This document shows, piece after piece, positions 53,662 through 63,159 of a DNA stretch of 64,000 bases (the first letter of the stretch is position 1; the number at the start of each line of letters is the position of its first letter). The stretch is from Hydrogenophilus thiooxidans (GTDB lineage Bacteria; Pseudomonadota; Gammaproteobacteria; Burkholderiales; Rhodocyclaceae). The translations under genes and the position numbers were made by a program. The notes beneath the pieces are model-generated. The model was given only the letters and a program-made list of their open reading frames with translations. It had not been told where the DNA came from and searched no databases. The stretch is from positions 1 through 64,000 of the forward strand of contig NZ_JAHLSY010000012.1 in the NCBI RefSeq assembly GCF_019049855.1. The letters run 5' to 3'.

Positions 53662-54217
53662 CACGCGCACGGTAGACCTCGACCGTTTTGATCGAAATCG
53701 CGAGTTCGTCTGCGATCTGTTTGTTGAGATAACCCGAAACGACGCGATCGAACACTTCCCGTTCGCGTGGCGTCAGTTTGGCAAGCCGCGCGGCGAACGC
53801 CTCTTTTGCGGCGCGTTCCGAACATTCGGCAGCAAGACGCGCCAACGCCTCCTCGATACGGGCCAGCAACACCGTTTCATCGACCGGTTTTTCGAGAAAA
53901 TCGACCGCGCCGGCGCGAAGCGCACCGGTAGCCATGGGCACGTCGCCATGACCGGTGAGGAAGATGACGGGAAACGGCGCGTTGCGGGCTTTGAGCGCAT
54001 CGAAAAGTTGCAGACCGCTCAATCCCGGCATACGGATGTCACTGACGACACAACCGGGTTCGATCACGGACAGGGCCGCGAGAAACGATTCGGCGTCCGG
54101 GTAGGCGTTCACCGCGTACCCAGCCCCTTCGATCAGCCACACCAGCGAATCCCGTAAAGCATCGTCGTCATCGACGACATGCACCGTGCGATAGCAGCAC
54201 TCATCCTTGAGCGTCAT
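53585..54217 (-). CDS. FixJ/NarL-type response regulator with LuxR HTH
   Basis: The 210-residue protein has a receiver domain with the acidic pocket [14 protein letters not shown], the phosphoacceptor Asp in [17 protein letters not shown] (about residue 58), a Thr in VIFLTGHGD and Lys in [9 protein letters not shown]. A LuxR-type HTH follows ([43 protein letters not shown]), as in FixJ, TodT and TtrR. The start is placed at MTLKDECC, overlapping the kinase gene by 17 bases. The last 25 codons overlap nnr on the opposite strand. Target genes are unknown. Confidence 0.92.
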   Translation of the reverse strand: [210 protein letters not shown]

Positions 54218-56159
54218 GGCTTGCTCCTCCTTGCGCACGCGGCAACCACACCTCGGCAACCGTACCACCTCCTGGTCTGGTCAAAAGTGCCAAGCGTCCT
54301 TTATGGGCTTCCAAGATGGCGCGGCAAATGCGCAACCCCAACCCCAAACCGTCGGGTTTGGTCGTAAAAAACGGCGTATCGAGGCGCCTACGAACCTCTT
54401 CGCTGATGCCAACCCCACGGTCGGCAATGCGATAACAGACCCCCTCTTCCGTTTCTGAGACCGTCACGGTCAGCTCCCGTTGTTTTGGCGGCACGACTTG
54501 CATCGCATCGAACGCATTGCGAATGAGATTGACCAGCACCTGCTCGAGCAAGATTTTGTCGGCGGAAACCATCACCCCATCCTGAGGCAATTGCGTACGG
54601 ACGGTAACCCCGCGCCGTTGCGCATCGGCGCGCAGCAGTTCGATCGCTTCGCGCGCGATCGTCACCGCGTCGACCCACTGCTGTTGGGGTGCCGATTGCC
54701 GCGCAAACGACCGAATGCGGCGAACGATGGTACCTGCCCGTTCCGCCTGTTCCGCCGCTTTTTGCAACACCTCTCCCACCACCTCCGGATCGAGGCGGCC
54801 TTGCCGCCACCGCAACAGCGCACCACGACAATAGTTAGCGATTGCCGCGATCGGTTGGTTCAACTCGTGCGCCAGCATCGAAGCCATCTCCCCGAGCGTG
54901 ATGAGACGCGCCGTCTGGTGGAGTTGCGCCATTTGCTGCAATTCCGCTTCGATCGCCTCACGTTGCGCCGTGATGTCGGTAGCAACGACCATTCTCACCA
55001 CACGACCATCGACCCATGCCGTCAATTGTTCGCGCACATGGTACCAACGTCCGCTCGTTGGGTGCTGCCAGTCGCCTTGCCAGACCATTTCAGGAACATG
55101 CTCCGCCGTATTCATCGGTTTCGACGGATCAGTCTCCGGAGGCGGAATCGCCGGGGCGCCCAGATCTCGCGCGCGTTTCCCCAAAGCATCGAAACCAAAA
55201 ACCCGCTTGAACGCCCGGTTAACGAACAAGAGCGCATCGGTATGCCAATCGGCCGCAAAAACCAGCGCGTCGACCCCATCGAGCACCGTTTCGAACCGCT
55301 GTTGGGCCGCTTCGAGTGCCAAACGGGTTCGCTTCTGTTCGGTGATATCGAGAATCGCCGCCATCCACCCGGTCTGTTTGCCACTCTCGTCGATCAGCGG
55401 GGAAACGTAAAAGCGGGCGATACGCCGCTTTCCGTTTTTGTGCTTGATACGCATCTCGTACCCTTCGGGTGGCGTTTGCCCCGCCAACACCATCTGCAGG
55501 GTACGCTGGCACAAATCCCAATCCTCTTCAGGCCAGTAGGGAAACGGCGGCATTTTGCCTTCGAGCTCATCGCGGTCGAAGCCCACCATGCGACAAAAGG
55601 CTGGGTTGGCAAACGTGATGCGCCCTTCGAGGTCGGTCGCGCGCAGTCCAAGGCTCACCGACGATTCCATCGCGCGACGAAACGCCATTTCGGAGCGCAG
55701 CGCCGCTTCTACCTCTTTTTGTTGGGTGACATCGTGGGCAGCGGCAAACCACACCCCATCGTCTGGCGCCGGATTGATGTGCCAAGAGAGCCAGCGATAC
55801 GCGCCGTTGAGGGTTTTCACGCGAACCGTGAAGTAAGCAGGTTCGCCTTGCCGCAGAAAAGCCATTGCTTCATCGACGTGCGGCCAATCGTCACGCGCCG
55901 TGATATCGAAGAGCGATTTCCCCAGCAGCAACCGCTCGGTATAGCCCAACACCCGGGTAAATGCAGCGTTACATTGCTGGAACTCCCCTTTAGGGGTCAA
56001 GAGCGCCAACAAATCCAAAGAAAAGTGGAAGAGCCGATCACGCTCCCGAAGCAGCCGTTGCAGCCGAAGGTGTTGCCGGCGCTGGAGCCAACCCAACCAA
56101 ACCACGGCCGCCGTCAACAGCGCAAACGCGACCATCGCGAAGGTATCGGGCTGATTCAT
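54201..56159 (-). CDS. PAS-domain sensor histidine kinase (FixL-like)
   Basis: The 652-residue kinase begins with one transmembrane helix (MVAFALLTAAVVWLGWL). Three PAS domains follow at about residues 45-165, 170-290 and 295-420, with PAC-type ends ISFxDITEQK-like in the second. The dimerisation domain has the phosphoacceptor His in MLAHELNQPIAAIANYCRG. The HATPase domain has N (LVNLIRNAFDAM), G1 (IADRGVGIS) and G2 (TKPDGLGLGL) boxes. The HELNQP type fits FixL and TodS/DctB relatives. No heme-binding FixL histidine can be assigned. It is cotranscribed with the response regulator and divergent from aceE across 180 bp. Confidence 0.92.
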   Translation of the reverse strand: MNQPDTFAMVAFALLTAAVVWLGWLQRRQHLRLQRLLRERDRLFHFSLDLLALLTPKGEFQQCNAAFTRVLGYTERLLLGKSLFDITARDDWPHVDEAMAFLRQGEPAYFTVRVKTLNGAYRWLSWHINPAPDDGVWFAAAHDVTQQKEVEAALRSEMAFRRAMESSVSLGLRATDLEGRITFANPAFCRMVGFDRDELEGKMPPFPYWPEEDWDLCQRTLQMVLAGQTPPEGYEMRIKHKNGKRRIARFYVSPLIDESGKQTGWMAAILDITEQKRTRLALEAAQQRFETVLDGVDALVFAADWHTDALLFVNRAFKRVFGFDALGKRARDLGAPAIPPPETDPSKPMNTAEHVPEMVWQGDWQHPTSGRWYHVREQLTAWVDGRVVRMVVATDITAQREAIEAELQQMAQLHQTARLITLGEMASMLAHELNQPIAAIANYCRGALLRWRQGRLDPEVVGEVLQKAAEQAERAGTIVRRIRSFARQSAPQQQWVDAVTIAREAIELLRADAQRRGVTVRTQLPQDGVMVSADKILLEQVLVNLIRNAFDAMQVVPPKQRELTVTVSETEEGVCYRIADRGVGISEEVRRRLDTPFFTTKPDGLGLGLRICRAILEAHKGRLALLTRPGGGTVAEVWLPRAQGGASHDAQG

Positions 56160-56273
56160 GCCCATTCCTTGTTGCGTCTCATTGCATCATCGAATGGTTT
56201 TTGCTTTCTGGTGCCGCGAATCCTATCATGGGGGAGATGCAAACTGCGGCAAAGCGATTGCTGCACTGCAGTA

Positions 56274-56302
56274 TTGCATATCGTGGAATTTTGTTTTAGC
56301 AT
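56274..56302 (+). promoter_or_regulatory. Candidate promoter of aceE-aceF-lpdA
   Basis: TTGCAT (56274-56279) and TAGCAT (56297-56302) are spaced by exactly 17 bases and point at aceE, leaving a leader of about 30 bases before the ATG at 56340. A small palindrome ACTGCAGT (56265-56272) abuts the -35. No PdhR-type ATTGGT-N3-ACCAAT site is visible in the 180-bp gap shared with the sensor kinase gene. Confidence 0.5.
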
Positions 56303-56339
56303 ACGGAACAACCACCCGCAAGACCTAGGAGGGACCACC

Positions 56340-59036
56340 ATGGCTGAGCGTCATCGTCAAATCGTTCTGCAAAACGATCCCGATCCCGAAGAGACTCAAG
56401 AATGGTTGGAAGCGCTCGATGGCGTGATCGAGCACGAAGGGCCCGAGCGCGCACACTATCTGATCGAATCACTGATCAGTGAAGCGCGTGAACATGGTGC
56501 CGACATCCCCTACTCGGCCAATACCGCATACGTCAACACGATCCCAGCCGATAAACAACCCCAGTACCCGGGCGACCCGGATCTCGAAATCAAGATCCAC
56601 TCCTACATCCGATGGAACGCGATGGCGATGGTCGTGCGCGCCAACCGCGACAGCAACGTTGGTGGGCACATCGCCTCGTTTGCTTCGGCAGCGGTGCTCT
56701 ACGACGTTGGCTTCAACCACTTCTTCCACGCGCCAACCGAAGACCACGGCGGCGACCTCGTCTACTTCCAAGGGCACTCGGCCCCTGGGATCTATGCGCG
56801 TGCTTTTCTGCTTGGGCGATTGACCGAAGAGCAGATGATCCACTTTCGTCGCGAAGTCGACGGCAAAGGGCTCTCTTCCTATCCGCACCCTTGGCTAATG
56901 CCCCAGTTCTGGCAGTTTCCCACGGTTTCGATGGGGCTGGGCCCAATCCAGGCGATCTACCAAGCCCGCTTCATCAAATACCTGATCACCCGCGGCCTGG
57001 TTGATCCCGCGAAACACGAAAAACGCAAAGTGTGGTGCTTCGTTGGGGATGGCGAGACCGACGAAGTGGAAACCTTGGGCGCGATCGGGATGGCCGCGCG
57101 GGAAAAGCTCGACAATCTGATTTTCGTGATCAATTGCAATTTGCAACGGCTCGACGGTCCCGTGCGCGGCAACGGGAAGATCATCCAGGAGCTCGAAGCG
57201 GAATTCCGCGGCGCGGGTTGGAACGTGATCAAAGTGATCTGGGGCACCCATTGGGACGCGCTCTTTGCCCGCGACAAAACCGGGGCGCTCAGACGGCGGA
57301 TGATGGAGCTTTGCGACGGCGACTACCAGACCTTCAAAGCAAAAGACGGAGCGTACGTTCGCGAGCACTTCTTCAATACACCGGAACTAAAAGCGCTGGT
57401 CGCCGACTGGACCGACGAAGAGATCTGGCAGCTCAACCGCGGCGGTCATGACATTTTCAAAGTCTATGCCGCATACCAGGCTGCCGTCGCGCACAAAGGG
57501 CAGCCCACCGTGATCCTTGCGAAGACGATCAAAGGATACGGAATGGGGCAAGCGGGCGAAGCGATGAACATCGCCCACCAAGCGAAAAAGATGGATCACG
57601 ACGCGATCCGCCGCTTCCGCGACCGTTTCCAACTCCCTGTGCCCGACGACAAACTCGACGAGCTGCCGTTTCTGACCTTTGCCCCCGATTCCCCCGAATA
57701 CCGCTACATGCAGGAACGGCGCCAAGCGCTCGGTGGCTATCTCCCGCAACGCCGGACGAAATCGGAGATCACCTTGCCGGTTCCCCCGCTCGATGCGTTC
57801 AAAGGCTTTTTTGCTGGAACGGGGCCGGGACGGGAAATCTCGACGACGATGGCGCTCGTGCGCATCCTGATCCAGCTGATGCGCGACAAACAGATCGGCA
57901 AACACGTCGTGCCCATCGTACCCGACGAATCGCGAACCTTCGGGATGGAAGGGATGTTCCGTCAGTTCGGGATCTGGAGCCAAGAGGGGCAAAAATACGT
58001 TCCCGAAGACCACGACCAGTTGATGTTCTATAAAGAGTCACGCGACGGCCAAATCCTGCAAGAAGGGATCAATGAAGCTGGAGCCGTCTGCGACTTCATC
58101 GCCGCCGGAACGAGCTACAGCGTCCATGGCGTGCCGATGATTCCCTTCTACATCTTCTATTCGATGTTCGGCTTCCAGCGCACCATGGACCTCATTTGGG
58201 CGGCAGCGGATCAACGCACGCGCGGGTTCCTGATCGGCGGCACCTCGGGGCGAACCACGTTGAACGGGGAAGGGTTGCAGCACGAAGACGGCCACAGCCA
58301 CCTGCTCTCAGCCGCTGTCCCCAATTGTGTGAGCTACGACCCCACCTTCCAATACGAAGTCGCCGTGATCGTTCAAGAAGGGTTGCGGCGCATGGTCGCG
58401 GAACAAGAGGATGTTTTCTATTACCTCACGGTGCTCAATGAAAACTACGAACATCCGCCGATGCCGGAAGGCGAGACGGTCCGTGAGGATATCCTCAAAG
58501 GGATGTACCTCTTTCAGGCCGCACCGGACAATCTGGACGGTCCGCGTGTCCAGCTCATGGGGTCGGGGGCGATCCTCCGCGAAGCGATCGCTGCCGCAGA
58601 ATTGCTCGCGCGTGACTGGAATGTCGCCGCAGACGTCTGGAGCTGCCCAAGCTTCACCGAATTGGCGCGCGATGGCCACGACTGCCTCCGCTGGAACCTC
58701 CTCCATCCGTTGGAAACGCCCCGCAAGTCCCACGTCGAGCAAAAGCTCGAAAACCATCCCGGCCCGGTCGTTGCGGCAACCGACTATGTCCGGCTCTTTG
58801 CCGAACAGATTCGGCCGTTTGTCAAACGGACCTACCACACGTTGGGCACCGACGGCTTCGGGCGTTCCGATACCCGCGAGAAGTTGCGCCACTTCTTCGA
58901 AGTGGATCGCCACTGGATCACGATCGCCGCATTGAAAGCGCTTGCCGACGATGGGGAGATCGATCGCAAGCTGGTAGCCGCAGCACTCGTCAAATATGGC
59001 ATCGATCCGGAAAAACCCAACCCCCGCCTGGTTTAA
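56340..59036 (+). CDS. aceE: Pyruvate dehydrogenase E1 component AceE
   Basis: AceE is the thiamine-diphosphate E1 of the pyruvate dehydrogenase complex. The 898-residue product is the homodimeric type, close to E. coli AceE (887). Visible segments are the N-terminal EETQEWLEALDGVIEHEGPER, the ThDP motif FVGDGETDEVETLGAI...NLIFVINCN around residues 235-265, and PIVPDESRTFGMEGMFRQFG in the pyrimidine domain. A strong AGGAGGG precedes the ATG. It starts the aceE-aceF-lpdA operon. Confidence 0.97.
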   Translation: MAERHRQIVLQNDPDPEETQEWLEALDGVIEHEGPERAHYLIESLISEAREHGADIPYSANTAYVNTIPADKQPQYPGDPDLEIKIHSYIRWNAMAMVVRANRDSNVGGHIASFASAAVLYDVGFNHFFHAPTEDHGGDLVYFQGHSAPGIYARAFLLGRLTEEQMIHFRREVDGKGLSSYPHPWLMPQFWQFPTVSMGLGPIQAIYQARFIKYLITRGLVDPAKHEKRKVWCFVGDGETDEVETLGAIGMAAREKLDNLIFVINCNLQRLDGPVRGNGKIIQELEAEFRGAGWNVIKVIWGTHWDALFARDKTGALRRRMMELCDGDYQTFKAKDGAYVREHFFNTPELKALVADWTDEEIWQLNRGGHDIFKVYAAYQAAVAHKGQPTVILAKTIKGYGMGQAGEAMNIAHQAKKMDHDAIRRFRDRFQLPVPDDKLDELPFLTFAPDSPEYRYMQERRQALGGYLPQRRTKSEITLPVPPLDAFKGFFAGTGPGREISTTMALVRILIQLMRDKQIGKHVVPIVPDESRTFGMEGMFRQFGIWSQEGQKYVPEDHDQLMFYKESRDGQILQEGINEAGAVCDFIAAGTSYSVHGVPMIPFYIFYSMFGFQRTMDLIWAAADQRTRGFLIGGTSGRTTLNGEGLQHEDGHSHLLSAAVPNCVSYDPTFQYEVAVIVQEGLRRMVAEQEDVFYYLTVLNENYEHPPMPEGETVREDILKGMYLFQAAPDNLDGPRVQLMGSGAILREAIAAAELLARDWNVAADVWSCPSFTELARDGHDCLRWNLLHPLETPRKSHVEQKLENHPGPVVAATDYVRLFAEQIRPFVKRTYHTLGTDGFGRSDTREKLRHFFEVDRHWITIAALKALADDGEIDRKLVAAALVKYGIDPEKPNPRLV

Positions 59037-59048
59037 GGAGGAGCGGCG

Positions 59049-60833
59049 ATGAGCACATTGGTAACCGTTACCGTCCCCGATATCGGCGACTTTCACGATG
59101 TTCCCGTCATCGAGGTTTTGGTCACGCCCGGACAACGCGTCGCTGTGGATGATCCCCTCTGTACGCTCGAATCCGAAAAAGCGACGATGGACGTCCCGTC
59201 CACCGTTGCCGGTATCGTCAAAGAAGTGAAGGTGCAGGTCGGCGACAAAGTCAATGAAGGCACGCCAGTGGTCGTGATCGAAACCGAGGCCTCTGGGGAA
59301 ACCGAATCCGCGACGTCGACCACAGCGACAGCAGCGCAAGCCAGCGACGCGGCACCAAGCAGAGCAACCGAATCCAGCGCAACCGCTGCCCCCGCCGCGT
59401 CTGACGCAGTTCCGTCCAATGCGTCTGCAGCAGCGGGCGCAACCGTACCCCCCTCGACCCAACCGCAAGAAGTGGCGCTCGTGATTCCCGATATCGGAGA
59501 CTTCCACGACGTACCGGTGATCGAAGTGATGATTGCCCCTGGGCAGCGGGTTGCGGTCGATGATCCGATCTGTACGTTGGAATCCGAAAAAGCCACGATG
59601 GATGTCCCGGCTACGGTCGCAGGGGTGGTGAAAGAGGTGCGCGTCCAGGTGGGCGACAAGGTCAATGCAGGGGACGTGGTTGCGATCGTCGCTCCGGATG
59701 AAAGCCACGTTGCGCCCCCAAGACGTTCCCAAGGTGGAACCGCACACCCCAAAACCGAATCGTCGACAACGCCAACCGCTTCATCTGCGCCATCGCCAAC
59801 GCCCACGCAAACGGTCCCGGCTTCGTCTTCCGTGGGCATAGCCGCCGCACCCGCTTCGCACGCACCGAACGCGCCATCACTTGCCGAGCCGCTGCCTGGT
59901 GTCTCATTGGGGGCGAAAGTCCATGCGAGTCCCGCCGTTCGCGCATACGCTCGGGAGCTGGGTGTCGACCTGCGCTTCGTCACCCCAACCGGCCCGAACG
60001 GCCGGATCCGCAAAGAGGATGTTCGCAACTTCGTCAAAGCGGCGATGACCAGTGGCGTAGTCCCAGGCAAAACCCCCGCGGTAACCAGTGGCGGCTTGGC
60101 GCTTGACCTACCCCCGTGGCCGAAGGTCGACTTCGCCAAATTTGGCCCGATCGAAATCAAGGAACTGGCCCGAATCCGTAAGATCTCCGCAGCGAACCTG
60201 GCACGCAACTGGGTGGCGATTCCCGCGGTCACCTACCACGACGAAGCGGACATCACCGAGCTCGAGGCGTTTCGCCAACAACTGAACCGCGAATACGAAC
60301 GCGAAGGGGTGAAGTTCACGCTCCTTGCGTTTCTCATCAAGGCCTGCGTTGCGGCGTTGAAGCGGTTCCCGGAGATGAACGCGAGCCTCGATGGGCACAA
60401 CCTCGTGCTTAAGCATTATTGGCACATCGGCTTTGCGGCAGATACGCCGCACGGGCTTGTCGTGCCGGTGCTCAAGAACGCCGACCAAAAGAGCCTCGTG
60501 GAGATCGCACGCGAAACCGCGGAGTTAGCGGCAAAAGCGCGCGCCGGTAAGCTCGCTCCCGCTGAGATGCAAGGGGCAACCTTCACCCTCTCGAGTCTGG
60601 GCGGCATCGGTGGAACGGGGTTCTCCCCGATCATCAATGCCCCAGAAGTGGCGATCCTGGGCGTCAATAAAGCGGTGATGAAACCAGTCTGGAACGGCGA
60701 AACGTTCGTTCCTCGCCTGATCGTGCCGCTTTCGCTTACCGCGGATCACCGGGTGATCGACGGCGCGTACGCCACCCGCTTCACGACATTGCTCACGCAA
60801 CTCCTTGCCGATTTCCGGCGGGTGCTCCTCTAA
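59049..60833 (+). CDS. aceF: Dihydrolipoyllysine acetyltransferase (E2) AceF, two lipoyl domains
   Basis: AceF is the core acetyltransferase of the pyruvate dehydrogenase complex. The 594-residue protein has two nearly identical lipoyl domains (about residues 4-78 and 141-215), with lipoylated lysines at about 44 and 181 in [11 protein letters not shown]. Ala/Ser/Pro linkers separate the domains. An E1/E3-binding domain follows at about 295-335 ([15 protein letters not shown]...[11 protein letters not shown]). The catalytic domain ends with [16 protein letters not shown], the HxxxDG active site. AAGGAGGA precedes the ATG, 12 bp after aceE. Confidence 0.96.
   Translation: MSTLVTVTVPDIGDFHDVPVIEVLVTPGQRVAVDDPLCTLESEKATMDVPSTVAGIVKEVKVQVGDKVNEGTPVVVIETEASGETESATSTTATAAQASDAAPSRATESSATAAPAASDAVPSNASAAAGATVPPSTQPQEVALVIPDIGDFHDVPVIEVMIAPGQRVAVDDPICTLESEKATMDVPATVAGVVKEVRVQVGDKVNAGDVVAIVAPDESHVAPPRRSQGGTAHPKTESSTTPTASSAPSPTPTQTVPASSSVGIAAAPASHAPNAPSLAEPLPGVSLGAKVHASPAVRAYARELGVDLRFVTPTGPNGRIRKEDVRNFVKAAMTSGVVPGKTPAVTSGGLALDLPPWPKVDFAKFGPIEIKELARIRKISAANLARNWVAIPAVTYHDEADITELEAFRQQLNREYEREGVKFTLLAFLIKACVAALKRFPEMNASLDGHNLVLKHYWHIGFAADTPHGLVVPVLKNADQKSLVEIARETAELAAKARAGKLAPAEMQGATFTLSSLGGIGGTGFSPIINAPEVAILGVNKAVMKPVWNGETFVPRLIVPLSLTADHRVIDGAYATRFTTLLTQLLADFRRVLL
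59073..59276 (+). repeat. Lipoyl-domain coding repeat, copy 1
   Basis: Codons 9-76 of aceF encode the first lipoyl domain, which is closely repeated in copy 2 at 59484-59687. The segments [20 protein letters not shown] and [13 protein letters not shown] are identical in protein, with only partial drift in DNA. This is an internal duplication or a product of gene conversion. Confidence 0.85.
59484..59687 (+). repeat. Lipoyl-domain coding repeat, copy 2
   Basis: Codons 146-213 of aceF encode the second lipoyl domain, the partner of copy 1 at 59073-59276. Substitutions are few and conservative (for example VTPGQR to IAPGQR, KVNEG to KVNAG). Confidence 0.85.
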
Positions 60834-60851
60834 CCGAGACGGGAGAAGACG

Positions 60852-62288
60852 ATGAGCATGAAAACCCAATTGCTGGTGCTTGGTGGCGGTCCAGGCGGAT
60901 ACTCTGCCGCATTTCGCGCAGCGGATCTTGGTCTTGAGGTAACGATCGTCGAACGTTACCCCGTCCTTGGGGGCGTTTGCCTCAATGTGGGCTGTATCCC
61001 ATCGAAAGCACTGCTGCACGTCGCTGCGGTGATCGACGAAGCGCGTCATCTCGACCGAGCCGGCATCACCTTCGGCGCGCCGCAGATCGATCTCGACCGC
61101 CTGCGTAACTACAAAGCCCAAGTGGTGCGAAAACTCAACCAAGGCCTGGCGGGAATGGCCAAAGCGCGCAAGGTCAATCACATCCAGGGCATCGGGAAAC
61201 TCACGGGGCCCAGCACGTTGGCGATCGAACGGACCGAGGGTCCGAACGGCCGACCGACGGGTGAAACGCTCACGCTCACCTTCGAGCAAGCGATTCTCGC
61301 TGCCGGGTCGGAGCCGATTCGTCTCCCCTTCCAACCCCAAGACCCCCGTGTGGTGGATTCTACCGGTGCGCTTGCGCTTCCCTTCTTACCCAAGCGGATG
61401 CTGGTCGTCGGCGGTGGCATCATCGGTCTGGAAATGGGTACCGTGTATGCGACGCTCGGGGCGCAGGTCGATGTCGTCGAAGCCAGCAGCGATCTCATAC
61501 CGGGGGCCGATCGTGACCTGGTGCGGGTGTGGGAAAAGGTAAACGGCAAGCGCTTCGCCGGGCTCTACCGCAACACCCGCACAACGGCACTCGAAGCCAA
61601 AGACGACGGCATCTGGGCAAGTTTCGAAGGAGCCAACGCACCCGAAGGAGCCCAACGGTATGATCTGGTGTTGGTTGCGGTCGGTCGGCGCCCGAATGGG
61701 CGAGCGATCGGCGCGGAAGCGGCCGGTATCACCATCGACGAACGGGGATTCATCCCGGTAGACGCCCAGCGCCGTACCAACGTGCCGCACATCTTTGCGA
61801 TCGGGGATTTGGCCGAAGCGCCGATGCTCGCGCACAAAGCCGTGCATGAAGGGCACGTTGCGGCCGAGGCTGCGGCCGGACACAAACGGGCGTTCGACGT
61901 CTTGCAGATCCCGTCGGTCGCCTACACCGACCCAGAGATCGCTTGGGCCGGTTTGACCGAGACCGAAGCGAAAGCGCAGGGGCGAGCGGTCGAAGTGGCC
62001 ACTTTCCCGTGGGCAGCGTCCGGCCGGGCGATCGCCAACGGCCGCGACGAAGGGTTCACCAAGCTCATCTTCGATGCCGAAACGAAGCGAATCGTTGGCG
62101 GTGCCGTCGTTGGGGTGAATGCTGGGGAGTTGATCGGTGAGATCTGCTTGGCGATCGAAATGGGCGCAGAGGCGGCCGACATCGCGCACACGATCCATCC
62201 CCACCCAACCCTCTGCGAATCGGTCGGGATGGCGGCAGAGGTGGCCGAAGGGAGTTGTACCGACCTTCCCCCCAAACGCAAACGCTAA
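60852..62288 (+). CDS. lpdA: Dihydrolipoyl dehydrogenase (E3)
   Basis: LpdA reoxidises the dihydrolipoyl groups of E2 using FAD and NAD. The 478-residue flavoprotein has the FAD loop LLVLGGGPGGYSAAFRAADLG, the redox disulfide GGVCLNVGCIPSKALLH, the NAD loop MLVVGGGIIGLEMG and the C-terminal HPHPTLCESVGMAAEVA with the catalytic His. Unlike several betaproteobacterial E3 proteins, it has no N-terminal lipoyl domain. GGGAGAAG precedes the ATG, 18 bp after aceF. It is convergent with the PHP gene (8 bp). Confidence 0.96.
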   Translation: MSMKTQLLVLGGGPGGYSAAFRAADLGLEVTIVERYPVLGGVCLNVGCIPSKALLHVAAVIDEARHLDRAGITFGAPQIDLDRLRNYKAQVVRKLNQGLAGMAKARKVNHIQGIGKLTGPSTLAIERTEGPNGRPTGETLTLTFEQAILAAGSEPIRLPFQPQDPRVVDSTGALALPFLPKRMLVVGGGIIGLEMGTVYATLGAQVDVVEASSDLIPGADRDLVRVWEKVNGKRFAGLYRNTRTTALEAKDDGIWASFEGANAPEGAQRYDLVLVAVGRRPNGRAIGAEAAGITIDERGFIPVDAQRRTNVPHIFAIGDLAEAPMLAHKAVHEGHVAAEAAAGHKRAFDVLQIPSVAYTDPEIAWAGLTETEAKAQGRAVEVATFPWAASGRAIANGRDEGFTKLIFDAETKRIVGGAVVGVNAGELIGEICLAIEMGAEAADIAHTIHPHPTLCESVGMAAEVAEGSCTDLPPKRKR

Positions 62289-62296
62289 TCGATCCG

Positions 62297-63142
62297 TTAT
62301 TGCCACCGTTGCCAGACGGGAACGAGGTCGTCTGGCAACGGGTAGCCCATTGCCCCCAAATCCCACGGCGACTCGTCGGGGGCGTGGAAGTCGCTTCCTT
62401 GGGACGCGGCAAGACCGTAGCGACGACAGATCTGGGCCCAATGGGTGGTAGCGTTGTGATCGTGCGCCGAGGTGACCACCTCGATCGCCTCCCCTCCCAG
62501 ATCGACGAATTCGGTGAGGAGCGCGCCCCACTCCCGTTCGTTCAAGCGGTACCGCCCCGGATGCGCCACCACCGCCACCCCTCCTGCAGCATGAATCCAC
62601 GAAACCGCTTCTCCGAGCGTTGCCCAATGATGGTCCACGTACCCCGGCTTTCCTTTCGCTAAGTAGTGGGTGAAAACCGCGTGCATCGACGGGAAATGGC
62701 CCGCATGCACGAGGTACCGCGCAAAATGGGCCCGGCTAATCAAATCGGGGTGGCGCACGAAACGCAAAGCCCCTTCCCAGACACCGGCAAAGCCACAAGC
62801 TTCGAGTGCCTCCGCCATCTTGCGCGCGCGTTCCGTGCGCCCGCGCCGAACTTGCTCCAGCCCTGCGGTCAACACCGGGTCCGTTTCGTCGATGCCCAAT
62901 CCCACGAGATGGATGGTCTCCCCGGCGAACGAAACGGAAATTTCCACGCCCGCAACGAACAAAACCCCGAGTTGCCGAGCAGCTTCCCGAGCCTCCGTCA
63001 AACCGGCCACGGTATCGTGATCGGTGAGCGCAAAAAGGGCCACCCGATTCTGGGCAGCCCTTTTGACGAGCTCGGGTGGGGTCAAAACGCCGTCTGATGC
63101 GGTCGAGTGGCTATGCAGGTCGACGCGCTGCGCCTTCCTCAT
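62297..63142 (-). CDS. PHP-domain phosphoesterase (RNase AM/YciV-like)
   Basis: The 281-residue PHP-domain protein has the metal motifs VDLHSHSTASDGVLTPPEL at the N-terminus, FALTDHDTVAGL and FVAGVEISV, with late histidines in VAVVAHPGRY and QGSDFHAPDESPWD. Relatives (E. coli YciV, C. violaceum CV1693) remove 5' phosphates from short RNAs or 3',5'-bisphosphonucleotides, and YciV matures 5' rRNA ends. The 3' end of the gene contains a strong inverted repeat. It lies 17 bp downstream of the FKBP gene. Confidence 0.88.
   Translation of the reverse strand: MRKAQRVDLHSHSTASDGVLTPPELVKRAAQNRVALFALTDHDTVAGLTEAREAARQLGVLFVAGVEISVSFAGETIHLVGLGIDETDPVLTAGLEQVRRGRTERARKMAEALEACGFAGVWEGALRFVRHPDLISRAHFARYLVHAGHFPSMHAVFTHYLAKGKPGYVDHHWATLGEAVSWIHAAGGVAVVAHPGRYRLNEREWGALLTEFVDLGGEAIEVVTSAHDHNATTHWAQICRRYGLAASQGSDFHAPDESPWDLGAMGYPLPDDLVPVWQRWQ
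62306..62341. repeat. 13-bp perfect inverted repeat between lpdA and the PHP gene
   Basis: CCGTTGCCAGACG (62306-62318) pairs perfectly with CGTCTGGCAACGG (62329-62341) across a 10-base loop. It lies 18 bp beyond the lpdA stop and inside the last codons of the PHP gene. No U-run follows on either strand, so it is not a classical terminator. It could act as a 3' mRNA stabiliser or a bidirectional terminator assisted by Rho. Confidence 0.6.
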
Positions 63143-63159
63143 CGACCACCTGTCACGAG

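Noticed and set aside
54480-56339. Upstream extension of the aceE frame by about 620 codons
   Set aside because: The extension is antisense to the sensor kinase and resembles no family; AceE starts at 56340 with a strong ribosome site and the conserved N-terminus.
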